Assembly: GCA_050185825.1 (NCBI GenBank)
Contig: JBFWZA010000016.1
Coordinates: forward strand, 72,890-136,889
Length of the DNA stretch: 64,000 bases
Source of the DNA: SZUA-309 sp050185825
Lineage (GTDB): Bacteria; Pseudomonadota; Gammaproteobacteria; Pseudomonadales; Azotimanducaceae
Reading direction: 5' to 3'
Shown here: piece after piece, positions 27,464 through 35,783 of the stretch
Layout of the letters: every line of letters starts with the position of its first letter
Numbering within the stretch: position 1 is the first letter of the stretch
Position numbers and translations under genes: made by a program
Notes under the pieces: generated by a model
What the model was told of the DNA's origin: nothing
Databases searched by the model: none
What the model saw: the letters and a program-made list of their open reading frames with translations, nothing else

Positions 27464-28756
27464 ATGGGACGTAACGTAGTCGTCATCGGTACCCAGTGGG
27501 GTGACGAAGGCAAGGGCAAGGTGGTGGACCTCCTGACCGAGGAGGTGAGCGCCGTGGTGCGCTTTCAGGGTGGTCACAACGCCGGTCACACGCTGGTGAT
27601 CGAAGGCGAGAAGACCGTGCTGCACCTCATCCCGTCGGGGATTTTGAGGCGCAACGTGCAGTGCTTCATCGGCAACGGTGTCGTGCTCGAACCGAACGCG
27701 CTGCTCAAGGAGGTGGCGGCGCTGGAAACTCGCGGCGTCCCGGTCCGCGAGCGGCTGTTCATTTCTCCCGCCTGCCCGCTCATCCTGCCCTATCACGTGG
27801 AGCTGGATCTGGCCCGGGAGACGGCCCGGGGAGCGCAGAAGATCGGCACCACCGGGCGCGGCATCGGCCCTGCCTACGAGGACAAGGCGGCGCGGCGCGG
27901 GGTGCGTCTCGGCGATCTCTACTACTGGCAGGGATTCGCCGCGAAGCTCGCGGAGGTGATGGACTACCAGAACTTCATCCTGACGCAGTACTACAAAACC
28001 GGGCCCGTGGATTTCAAACAGACCCTCGATCAGTGCGCCGAGGTAGCGGAGCAGATCAGGCCCATGGTGGCGGACATCATTCCCATGCTGCACGCCCTGC
28101 GCGAGGCGGGAAAGTCGATTCTCTTCGAAGGCGCCCAGGGCGCGCTGCTGGACGTGGATCTCGGCACCTATCCGTTCGTCACCTCCTCCAACACCACCGC
28201 CGGCGGCACGGCGGTGGGCAGCGGCTTCGGACCGCGTTATCTCGACTACGTGCTCGGCATCACCAAGGCCTACTCCACCCGGGTGGGCTCCGGCCCCTTT
28301 CCCACGGAACTCTTCGACGACGTGGGTAAGCGGCTCGCCGAGCGGGGCAACGAGTTCGGCTCCACCACCGGCCGGCCGCGCCGCTGCGGCTGGTTCGACG
28401 CGGTGGCGGCACGTCAGGCGGTGCAGATCAACAGCATTTCGGGGCTGTGCCTGACCAAGCTCGACGTGCTCGACGGCCTCGAGGAGATCCGGATCTGCAC
28501 CGGCTACGAGCAGCCGGACGGCGTGGCAGGCACGCCCCGGTTCGCCAGCGAGTACTACGCGGACATCAAGCCGGTCTACGAGGTGCTGCCGGGCTGGGCC
28601 GAGAGCACGCTGGGCATCAAGCGCCTCGAGGCGCTGCCTGCCAATGCGCGCGCCTACCTGCATCGGATCGAGGAAACGGTGGGGGCACCCATCGATATCA
28701 TCTCCACGGGCCCGGACCGGTCCGAGACCATCATTCTGAAGGACCCGTTTCAGTAG
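27464..28756 (+). CDS. purA: Adenylosuccinate synthetase
   Basis: GTP-dependent enzyme that commits IMP to AMP synthesis. The 430-residue protein has the GTQWGDEGKGKVVD P-loop, GGHNAGHTL, TTGRGIGPAYEDK and the C-terminal GPDRSETI. Length and start are standard for the family. The small Trm112-like gene follows after eight bases and is probably co-transcribed. Confidence 0.98.
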   Translation: MGRNVVVIGTQWGDEGKGKVVDLLTEEVSAVVRFQGGHNAGHTLVIEGEKTVLHLIPSGILRRNVQCFIGNGVVLEPNALLKEVAALETRGVPVRERLFISPACPLILPYHVELDLARETARGAQKIGTTGRGIGPAYEDKAARRGVRLGDLYYWQGFAAKLAEVMDYQNFILTQYYKTGPVDFKQTLDQCAEVAEQIRPMVADIIPMLHALREAGKSILFEGAQGALLDVDLGTYPFVTSSNTTAGGTAVGSGFGPRYLDYVLGITKAYSTRVGSGPFPTELFDDVGKRLAERGNEFGSTTGRPRRCGWFDAVAARQAVQINSISGLCLTKLDVLDGLEEIRICTGYEQPDGVAGTPRFASEYYADIKPVYEVLPGWAESTLGIKRLEALPANARAYLHRIEETVGAPIDIISTGPDRSETIILKDPFQ

Positions 28757-28764
28757 GGGGCCAC

Positions 28765-28962
28765 ATGGCGCTGGATTCCAAGCTGCTCGAGCTCCTGGTG
28801 TGCCCGGTGAGCAAGGCGCAACTGACCTACAAGAAGGAGCGTGACGAGCTCTGGTGCCGGGCCAGCGGTCTGGCCTATCCGGTCCGGGACGGCATCCCGG
28901 TGATGCTCGAGGAGGAGGCCCGGCAGCTCACCGCGGAAGAGCGGGAGAGCCTGAAGACCTGA
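28765..28962 (+). CDS. Trm112/YcaR family small protein
   Basis: A 65-residue protein with LLVCPVSKAQLTY near the N-terminus and GLAYPVRDGIPVMLEEEA, the pattern of the Trm112/UPF0434 family. In other domains Trm112 proteins activate methyltransferases; the bacterial role is not settled. Only one of the usual zinc-binding cysteines is obvious near the N-terminus, so metal binding may be lost. It lies close behind purA. Confidence 0.85.
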   Translation: MALDSKLLELLVCPVSKAQLTYKKERDELWCRASGLAYPVRDGIPVMLEEEARQLTAEERESLKT

Positions 28963-29077
28963 CGGCCAGAAGCCCGGCAGAACTAGGGTTCCCGGCGTGA
29001 CCGCCTGCCTGACGGGTTCCGTTACGATTGGTTACAATGCCGGGCCGACCTGATCAGGTTTCGCAGGGTAACGCACT

Positions 29078-30028
29078 ATGAACAAGGCGGACCTCGTCGC
29101 TCTCAACAGCATGCCGGATGTTTCCGGGCATGCGCTGTCGATCCCCCAGAACACGCTGGAGTGGGTCGGCATGAGCGGGATCAACCAGCCGCTGGCCATT
29201 CGCGATGGTGCCGACATCCGCCGGGTGCAGTCCCGGGTGCAGATCTACGTGGATCTCGGGGACGAGCACGCCAAGGGCATCCACATGTCCCGCCTCTACC
29301 TGATCCTCGACGAGCACTCCGACACCCGGCCGCTGACCACCGCGGGGCTGAAGCTCCTGCTCCGGAGCATGCTCGAGTCCCACCGTGATCTGTCCTCCCG
29401 CGCCTTCGTGCAGTTCGACTTCGACTATACGCTCCGGCGACCGGCACTGGTCAGCGACAACTCCGGATGGAATGCCTATCCGGTGTCCATCCGCGGCGAG
29501 CTCGTGGACGGCCGCATCGCGCTGGAGCTGCGGATCACGGTGCAGTACTCGTCCACCTGCCCGCAGTCCGCAGCCCTCGCCCGCCAGCTCATCCAGCAGC
29601 AGTTCCTCGAGGACTTCGGCGGCACGGGGCAGGTGCCGGTGGACGTGGTCACGGCCTGGCTCGGCACCGAGCAGGGCGTTGTCGCCACCCCGCACAGCCA
29701 GCGCAGCGACGCCCACATTCTGGTCCGGCTGACGGATGGCATCGAGCACTTTCCCATCACCGATCTGATCGACGCCGTGGAGGAAACCCTCAAAACGCCG
29801 GTGCAGACGGCGGTGAAGCGGGAGGACGAGCAGACGTTCGCACTGCTGAACGGTCAGAATCTCATGTTCGTGGAGGATGCCGGACGCAAGCTCAAGGAGC
29901 GGCTGGACAACGACGCGCGCCTCGCGGATTTCTGGGTGCGCATTGAGCATCACGAGTCTCTGCACGCCCACGACGCGGTCGGCGTGTTCATCAAAGGTGT
30001 GAAGGACGGCTACCGGCCCACGCCCTGA
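29078..30028 (+). CDS. folE2: GTP cyclohydrolase FolE2 (type IB)
   Basis: Converts GTP to dihydroneopterin triphosphate, the first step of folate and, in many bacteria, queuosine precursor synthesis. The 316-residue protein has the FolE2 pattern WVGMSGI, KGIHMSRLYLIL, the likely catalytic Cys161 in STCPQSAAL and TPHSQRSDAHI. FolE2 enzymes use other metals in place of zinc and are often induced by zinc starvation through Zur. A possible -10 element TACAAT lies at 29033-29038, but I see no convincing Zur palindrome. The second Cys of the usual CPCS motif is Gln here. Confidence 0.88.
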   Translation: MNKADLVALNSMPDVSGHALSIPQNTLEWVGMSGINQPLAIRDGADIRRVQSRVQIYVDLGDEHAKGIHMSRLYLILDEHSDTRPLTTAGLKLLLRSMLESHRDLSSRAFVQFDFDYTLRRPALVSDNSGWNAYPVSIRGELVDGRIALELRITVQYSSTCPQSAALARQLIQQQFLEDFGGTGQVPVDVVTAWLGTEQGVVATPHSQRSDAHILVRLTDGIEHFPITDLIDAVEETLKTPVQTAVKREDEQTFALLNGQNLMFVEDAGRKLKERLDNDARLADFWVRIEHHESLHAHDAVGVFIKGVKDGYRPTP

Positions 30029-30082
30029 CGTCGGCGGGCGCCAGCGGAATCGGGAGCGCCGGGCGGGGGCAGGAGAACAACC

Positions 30083-31204
30083 ATGAATCAGGTCGTCATC
30101 AGCGGTATGGGGCTCTGGAAGCCCGCGAACGTCGTCACCAACGAGGAGCTGGTTGAGAGCTACAACGCCTGGGCCGCGCGCTACAACGAGAATCACGCGG
30201 CGGAGATTTCCGCAGGCGAGCTGGCGGAGAAACCGCTCTCGAGTGCTGAATTCATCGAGAAAGCGTCCGGTATCCGGCAGCGCTACGCTTACGTGAAGGA
30301 AGGCATCCTGGACATCGACCGGATGCGTCCGCACATACCGCGACGCCGGGAAGAAGAGCTCTCTCACCAGGCGGAGATCGCGCTCAACTCGGCACGCAAC
30401 GCGCTGGACGTGGCCGGGAAGACCGGCCGCGACATCGACATGGTCATCGTCTCCTGCGCCTACACGGAGCGCTCCTACCCGGCCATCGCCATCGAGGTGC
30501 AGAAGGAGCTGGATATCGAAGGCACGGGCTTCGACATGCTGGTGGCCTGCTCGGCGGCCACGTTCGCGCTGCAGCGCGCCTACGATGCCATCGCCGCCGG
30601 ATCAGCCCGGGCGGTGCTGGTGATCAACCCTGAGCTCACCTCGCCACAGGTGAACTACACCGACCGGGACAGTCACTTCATCTTCGGTGACGTCTCCACC
30701 GCCATGGTGCTCGAGCGGGCGGATACCTGTACGGCGGCGGCGAGCTACGAGATTCTCGGCACCCGCTCGCAGACCGTGTTCTCCAACAACATCCGCTCGA
30801 ACTTCGGCTACGTCGCCTACGCCCAGGACGTGGACCCGTTCTGCGAGGAGAACCTGTTTCACCAGAACGGCCGCAGCGTGTTCAAGGAAGTCTGCCCCAT
30901 GGCGGCCGATCACCTGCTCGCCCAGATCGCGGCCGTGGGCCTCACCACCGCCGACGTGCGGCGCTGGTGGCTGCACCAGGCCAACATCAACATGAACCAG
31001 CTCATCGCGAGGCGGTTGCTCGGCCGCGATCCGGACCCGGCAGAGGCGCCCATCGTTCTCGACGAGTACGCCAACACGGCCTCCGCGGGGTCCATCATCG
31101 CCTTCTGCCTCAATCACGAGGATCTGAAGCCGGGTGACTGCGGCGTGATCTGCTCCTTCGGTGCGGGCTATTCCATCGGCTCGCTGGTGGTGAGGAAGCG
31201 CTGA
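30083..31204 (+). CDS. Beta-ketoacyl-ACP synthase III-like enzyme (PA3286 type)
   Basis: Thiolase-fold condensing enzyme of 373 residues with the Cys-His-Asn triad of the FabH group: Cys156 in LVACSAATFAL, His298 in LHQANINMN and Asn331 in EYANTASAG. Overall sequence (VVISGMGLWKPANVVTNEEL; EFIEKASGI) resembles the P. aeruginosa PA3286 enzyme, which condenses medium-chain acyl-CoA from fatty acid breakdown with malonyl-ACP. It is longer than housekeeping FabH (about 317). The start follows an AGGAG Shine-Dalgarno. It stands between folE2 and an ABC exporter with no clear operon partner. Confidence 0.85.
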   Translation: MNQVVISGMGLWKPANVVTNEELVESYNAWAARYNENHAAEISAGELAEKPLSSAEFIEKASGIRQRYAYVKEGILDIDRMRPHIPRRREEELSHQAEIALNSARNALDVAGKTGRDIDMVIVSCAYTERSYPAIAIEVQKELDIEGTGFDMLVACSAATFALQRAYDAIAAGSARAVLVINPELTSPQVNYTDRDSHFIFGDVSTAMVLERADTCTAAASYEILGTRSQTVFSNNIRSNFGYVAYAQDVDPFCEENLFHQNGRSVFKEVCPMAADHLLAQIAAVGLTTADVRRWWLHQANINMNQLIARRLLGRDPDPAEAPIVLDEYANTASAGSIIAFCLNHEDLKPGDCGVICSFGAGYSIGSLVVRKR

Positions 31205-31476
31205 CCCGGCGACCGATGACAGGATCCTCGCGTACCGCCACGGTCATCCGTTACGAATCCTGAGCCTGTGCTGGCGGCCATTCCAACCCCTGGTTTAAGA
31301 TAGCCGGGCGCCCAGGTTCAGATTCGCGGGATGCCCGTCCATCCCGCATCACCGTTCCACTCCCGTTACCGCATCCATCGCGGCCGGGGCGGCGCGCTTT
31401 AACAAATCTTTGAACGCTACTGGAGCAGTGCCGGCATGGGTGGCCGGTGCTGGGGGATCCGGTTTCCGGGGAGCTC

Positions 31477-33285
31477 ATGGGGTCTCTGCTGCGACTGACC
31501 TTCTACCTGAAGCGGTACGCCTGGTCGTTCGGGCTGGCCGTGATCGGGATGATCGTGGCCCGGGCTCTGGAAGGCACCATTCCGCTGTTCGTGAAGCTCG
31601 GCATCGACCGGATCGCCGCCGGACAGTCGGCGCTGACCGAGGGATCGGCGGACCTCGGCAGTGCGGCGTCGACGCTCGCCATGCCGGCGCTGGCGATCGT
31701 CGGCTGCGTGATCCTGCAGATGCTGGTGACGATCGGATACCGGATCGCCATGCGCCGCATCGGCGTGAACGCCGCCTTCGACCTTCGCAACCGCCTCTAC
31801 GCGCACCTGCAGCGCCAGGGTCCCGGCTTCTACGCCCGCTTTACCATCGGCGACCTGATGGCCCGTGCCATCAACGACATCACGCTGTGCCGGGAGATCC
31901 TGGCGGGCGCGATCCGGATGACGCTCATTCTCCTGTTCACGGCGGTGATCGGCCTGGTGTTCATGTTCAGCCTGTCGCCGTCACTCACCCTGGCCATTCT
32001 CCTGCCCATGCCGCTGATCGGCCTGGTGGCCTATGCATACTCGAAGCGCATCTATGCCAGGAGCCAGCGGGTGCAGGAAGGATTCGCGGAGCTCTCCACC
32101 TTCGTGCAGGAGAACCTCAACGGTATCCGCACGGTGCAGGCCATGGCGCAGGAGGATCGGGAGATCGAACGGTTCTCCGCGGTGAATCAGGATTTTGCGG
32201 ACAGAAACCTCGACCTTTTCAGGACCACGTCGTTTCTCGGTGCGCTGATGCCGATACTCGCCGCCGCCGGGACGCTGATCATCGTCGCCTATGGCAGCGT
32301 GCTCCTCGGCCGGGGCGAGATCAGCATCGGCACCTTCGCGGCGTTCTTCTCCTATCTGGCGCTGGTGCTCTGGCCCGTCCGGGAAGCCGGCGCGCTCGTG
32401 ACCCAGTGGCAGCGGGGGGCGTCCGGAACCGCCCGACTCTTCGAGATCCTGGACTACGAGCCGGAGATCGAGGACAGGCCATCCAACGAGTTCCCGGATC
32501 TCACCGGGCGGATCGCCGTGCGCGACCTCTGCTACCGCTATGAGGGCAAGCAGAGGTGGGCGCTGGATCATGTCAGCTTCGATGTGGCGCAGGGAGAGAC
32601 CATCGCCATCGTCGGCCGTGTGGGGTCTGGAAAGTCCACACTGCTGCGGCTGTTCGTCCGGCTGCTCGACCCGACGGCCGGCGAGATCCTGCTGGACGGA
32701 CATCCTATATCCGGTTACCCGTTGAAGCTGCTCAGGGAGCGGGTCTGCCTGGTGCTGCAGGACCCGTTCCTGTTCGCCGACAGCCTGGGCGAGAACATTG
32801 CCTATGACGATCCCGACCGGGACAACCAGGAAGTGCTGGAGGTGGCGAGGGCGGCGGCGCTGATCGACACCATCGATGCCTTCCCGGAAGGGCTCGACAC
32901 CGTCCTCGGCGAGCGCGGCGTCACGCTCTCAGGCGGCCAGAAGCAGCGCACGGCGCTGGCCAGGGGGCTGATCCGGCGCACGCCGCTGCTCATTCTGGAC
33001 GACTGCTTCTCCGCCGTGGACACGGAGACCGAGGAGCACATCCTCTCCGGCTTGAAACGCCTGCGCTCCGACCACACCACGCTGCTGGTGTCGCACCGCG
33101 TCTCCACGGCGCGTCACGCCGATCGGATCCTGGTGCTGGAGGAAGGACGCATCGTCGAGATGGGCTCGCACCGGGAGCTGCTCGCCCTTGGCGGTTTCTA
33201 TGCCGAACTCGAGCGGGCGCAGCGCAGCCGTCCGGCCGCCGTCGAGGCTGGGGTGCCGGACGCCGTGGACGGAGTGCACTCGTGA
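31477..33285 (+). CDS. ABC exporter half-transporter, MdlA-like (degenerate ATP site)
   Basis: About 602 residues: six transmembrane helices in the first 320, then one nucleotide-binding domain. Walker A is VGRVGSGKSTLL and the signature is LSGGQKQRTALARG, but Walker B ends LILDDCFSAVD, with Asp in place of the catalytic Glu. MdlA-type subunits of heterodimeric exporters show this change. The ATG at 31477 is preceded by GGGGAG; an in-frame GTG at 31447 is less likely. The next gene overlaps by GTGA, so the two subunits are translated together. The 272 bases upstream contain no gene or clear promoter. Substrate unknown. Confidence 0.88.
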   Translation: MGSLLRLTFYLKRYAWSFGLAVIGMIVARALEGTIPLFVKLGIDRIAAGQSALTEGSADLGSAASTLAMPALAIVGCVILQMLVTIGYRIAMRRIGVNAAFDLRNRLYAHLQRQGPGFYARFTIGDLMARAINDITLCREILAGAIRMTLILLFTAVIGLVFMFSLSPSLTLAILLPMPLIGLVAYAYSKRIYARSQRVQEGFAELSTFVQENLNGIRTVQAMAQEDREIERFSAVNQDFADRNLDLFRTTSFLGALMPILAAAGTLIIVAYGSVLLGRGEISIGTFAAFFSYLALVLWPVREAGALVTQWQRGASGTARLFEILDYEPEIEDRPSNEFPDLTGRIAVRDLCYRYEGKQRWALDHVSFDVAQGETIAIVGRVGSGKSTLLRLFVRLLDPTAGEILLDGHPISGYPLKLLRERVCLVLQDPFLFADSLGENIAYDDPDRDNQEVLEVARAAALIDTIDAFPEGLDTVLGERGVTLSGGQKQRTALARGLIRRTPLLILDDCFSAVDTETEEHILSGLKRLRSDHTTLLVSHRVSTARHADRILVLEEGRIVEMGSHRELLALGGFYAELERAQRSRPAAVEAGVPDAVDGVHS

Positions 33286-35177
33286 GCACGCCCAGCGACA
33301 CCGCGACCGACGCACCGCTCGATCACTCGATCTTCGAGGCCGACATCGAAGGCCGGGCCATGAACATGCAGTACCTGCGAAGGATCCTGCGCTGGGCCCG
33401 GCCGCACCGCGCCCTCGCCGGGGTGAGCATCCTGCAGGTACTGGCGGCATCGGTGCTCGCCGTGCTCATGCCCGTGGTGATCAGCCGGGTGGTGATCGAC
33501 GGCGTCATCATGGGGGAGCCGGACGCGCTGCTGCCGGACTTCGGCATGAACGCCGTGAATGATGCGGTGGCCGCGCTCACGGGTCTGTCGCCGCTGGTCA
33601 GCGCCTGCCTGATCTTCGCCCTCCTCACCCTCTGCTGCCATGCGCTCTACCACCTGCATCGGGTCACCTTCAGCAGAACGGTGCTCGCCTCGCTCAGGGA
33701 CATGCGCCGCGACCTGTTCGCGCACATGGAGCGGCGGCCGTCTTCCTTCTACGACCGCGTCGCCGTCGGCCGGATCATGACGCGGATCACCAACGACGTG
33801 CAGGCGCTGTTCGATCTGCTCATGGGGCTCGGCATGCTGATCGGCGAGTTCGTGCCGTTCTTCCTGGGCCTCGGCATCATGCTCGCCATCGACGTGGAGC
33901 TCACCCTCTACCTGCTGCTGGCGGTGCCGATTTTCTGGTTCATCACCTACTTCTTCCGGCAGGCCACGAGAATCGTCTATCGGGCCATCCGCAACACCGT
34001 TTCGCAGCTCAACCAGAACCTGCAGGAGAACCTCTCCGGCATGCAGGTGGTGCAGCTCTCGAACCGGGAAGCGCGCAACCTCGCCCGCTACCGCGACATC
34101 AACGCCGAGAACCGCGCCCACGAGGTCCATGCCATCAACCTCGAGTCGAGCTACGGCGCGTTCATGGACAACATGGTGAATATGGCGCTGGCCGTGATCA
34201 TCTGGGTGGGTGGCGGTAACGCCCTGCAGGATGTCATCAGCCTGGGATCGGTGATCCTGTTCACCCAGTTCGTGGACATGTTCATCCGACCCATCCGCGT
34301 GCTGGGCCAGCAGTACAACATCCTGTTCCGGGCCATGGCCAGCGCCGAGCGGATCTTCCAGGCGCTGGACTGGCACGAGCAGGTGCGGGAGCCGGAGCGC
34401 CCGGCGGCGCTGCCGGAGCGCCTCGAGGGGCACATCGAGTTCCGGCACCTCACCTTCGGCTACGATCCCCGGGATCCCGTGCTCCACGACGTGTCGTTCA
34501 CCGTGGCGCCGGGAGAGAAGCTGGCCGTGGTGGGCCCCACCGGCTCCGGGAAGAGCACGCTCATCCGCCTGCTCGGCCGGTTCTACAACTTTCCGGACGG
34601 CACCCTGTTCCTGGACGGCATCGACATCAACCGCATGCGCGCCAGCGACGTCCGCTCACGGGTCGGGGTGGTGCTCCAGGACTTCCACATCTTCTCCGGC
34701 ACGATCCTGGACAACATCCATCTCGGCAATCCGGCCATCAGCCGGGACGCCGCCATCCGCGCAGCCAGGATGGTGCACGCGGACGCGTTCATCGAGGCAT
34801 TGCCGGCCGGCTACGACGAACCGCTCGTGGAGCGCGGTCAGAACCTGTCGCAGGGGCAGCGCCAGCTGCTCGCCTTCGCCCGGGTACTCGCGGCCGACCC
34901 GGAGATTCTGATCCTCGACGAGGCCACGGCCAGCATCGACACCGAGACCGAGCAGCTCATTCAGGCCGCGCTCAGAACGGTCATGGCGCGCCGCACCGCG
35001 ATCGTCATCGCCCATCGGCTGCAGACCATCCAGGAGGTGGATCGGATCCTCGTGCTCAAGGACGGCCGGGTGAAGGAACTTGGTACTCACGACGAGCTCA
35101 TGGCGGCCCGCGGCGTCTACTACACGCTGAATCAGCTCCAGTTCCAGGATGTGGGGCTGAAACCGGATGCGCGCTGA
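33282..35177 (+). CDS. ABC exporter half-transporter, MdlB-like (catalytic ATP site)
   Basis: 631 residues with an extended N-terminus, six transmembrane helices and a nucleotide-binding domain with Walker A VGPTGSGKSTLI, signature LSQGQRQLLAFARV and an intact Walker B with catalytic Glu (ILILDEATASID). It complements the degenerate partner encoded upstream, as in MdlAB, TM287/288 and similar heterodimeric exporters. GTG start overlapping the upstream stop. Lipids, drugs or peptides are possible substrates; nothing in the sequence decides. Confidence 0.88.
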   Translation: MSTPSDTATDAPLDHSIFEADIEGRAMNMQYLRRILRWARPHRALAGVSILQVLAASVLAVLMPVVISRVVIDGVIMGEPDALLPDFGMNAVNDAVAALTGLSPLVSACLIFALLTLCCHALYHLHRVTFSRTVLASLRDMRRDLFAHMERRPSSFYDRVAVGRIMTRITNDVQALFDLLMGLGMLIGEFVPFFLGLGIMLAIDVELTLYLLLAVPIFWFITYFFRQATRIVYRAIRNTVSQLNQNLQENLSGMQVVQLSNREARNLARYRDINAENRAHEVHAINLESSYGAFMDNMVNMALAVIIWVGGGNALQDVISLGSVILFTQFVDMFIRPIRVLGQQYNILFRAMASAERIFQALDWHEQVREPERPAALPERLEGHIEFRHLTFGYDPRDPVLHDVSFTVAPGEKLAVVGPTGSGKSTLIRLLGRFYNFPDGTLFLDGIDINRMRASDVRSRVGVVLQDFHIFSGTILDNIHLGNPAISRDAAIRAARMVHADAFIEALPAGYDEPLVERGQNLSQGQRQLLAFARVLAADPEILILDEATASIDTETEQLIQAALRTVMARRTAIVIAHRLQTIQEVDRILVLKDGRVKELGTHDELMAARGVYYTLNQLQFQDVGLKPDAR

Positions 35178-35195
35178 GCGTCGCTCAATCTGCGG

Positions 35196-35732
35196 CTACT
35201 GGAGACGCCGAACCGTCACGTCCGGCTGGGATTCGAGTTCCATCTCGTAGTGGAAGCGATACCGTCTGATCGTGACGCTCTGTTGCGGTTTGATGGGACG
35301 CCTGCTTTTCTGGTTCTCGATCCAGATCTGTCCGTTCGACAGCGTCACGATCTGCGCGCCGGTGGGCGAAGACTGAACGCTGACGATCGTTGCGGTGAGG
35401 GAGTCAGCTTCCGCACTTCGACTTCGCTCCTCCTTCAGGCCGAAACTGTCCACATCGGTGACCGTGCCCGTCCTGGCATCCTCCGCTTGGATTGCCTCCC
35501 CCGCCGGCTCAGGTGGACCTTCGGCACGTGGCAGCACTGCAGTCGTGCCCGCTGAGGGTTGCGCCCGGGAGGTGGCCGCTTCGGCCGATCGGCCGGCGAG
35601 ACGGTCGTAGCAGATGAGTCGTTCTGAAGGGTCATCGATTCGAACGCACTCGGAGAGATCGGATGCAGCCAGATCGGACGAGCCGGCCGTCGTGATGATC
35701 ATCGCGACAACGACGTGGAAGACTCTGCTCAT
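35196..35732 (-). CDS. Secreted or periplasmic protein of unknown function
   Basis: 178 residues beginning with a signal peptide (VFHVVVAMIITTAGSSDLAA). After it comes SECVRIDDPSERLICYDRLAG, a short Cys-x-Cys type segment found at the N-terminus of many uncharacterised gammaproteobacterial proteins. The middle is Ala/Pro-rich and the C-terminal 70 residues look like a small beta domain (TIVSVQSSPTGAQIVTLSNG; YRFHYEMELES). I do not recognise a named function. It follows the TonB receptor gene on the same strand with a strong hairpin between them. Confidence 0.6.
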   Translation of the reverse strand: MSRVFHVVVAMIITTAGSSDLAASDLSECVRIDDPSERLICYDRLAGRSAEAATSRAQPSAGTTAVLPRAEGPPEPAGEAIQAEDARTGTVTDVDSFGLKEERSRSAEADSLTATIVSVQSSPTGAQIVTLSNGQIWIENQKSRRPIKPQQSVTIRRYRFHYEMELESQPDVTVRRLQ

Positions 35733-35743
35733 GGGATCAGCGA

Positions 35744-35769
35744 GCGAGGGGCGGTGTGCCGCCCCTCGC
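35744..35769 (-). terminator. Strong hairpin between the TonB receptor gene and the next gene
   Basis: An 11-base-pair perfect stem, GCGAGGGGCGG with CCGCCCCTCGC, and a four-base loop lie 15 bases after the receptor stop and only 11 bases before the ATG at 35732. No T run follows, so it may partly terminate, protect the receptor mRNA end or limit translation of the downstream gene. Confidence 0.5.
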
Positions 35770-35783
35770 GCATAACGGCTACG

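Noticed and set aside
24221..28663. Antisense open frame of 1480 codons opposite hflK, hflC, hisZ and purA
   Set aside because: It is the mirror of four well-conserved genes in a GC-rich genome with few stop codons; the translation is His/Val/Arg-rich with no domain pattern.
29010..29045. Zur box upstream of folE2
   Set aside because: GTTACGATTG/GTTACAATG is a direct repeat around a -10-like TACAAT, not the palindrome expected for Zur.
29078..30028. queF (7-cyano-7-deazaguanine reductase)
   Set aside because: First impression from the neighbourhood, but WVGMSGI, KGIHMSR and TPHSQRS are FolE2 motifs and QueF signatures are missing.
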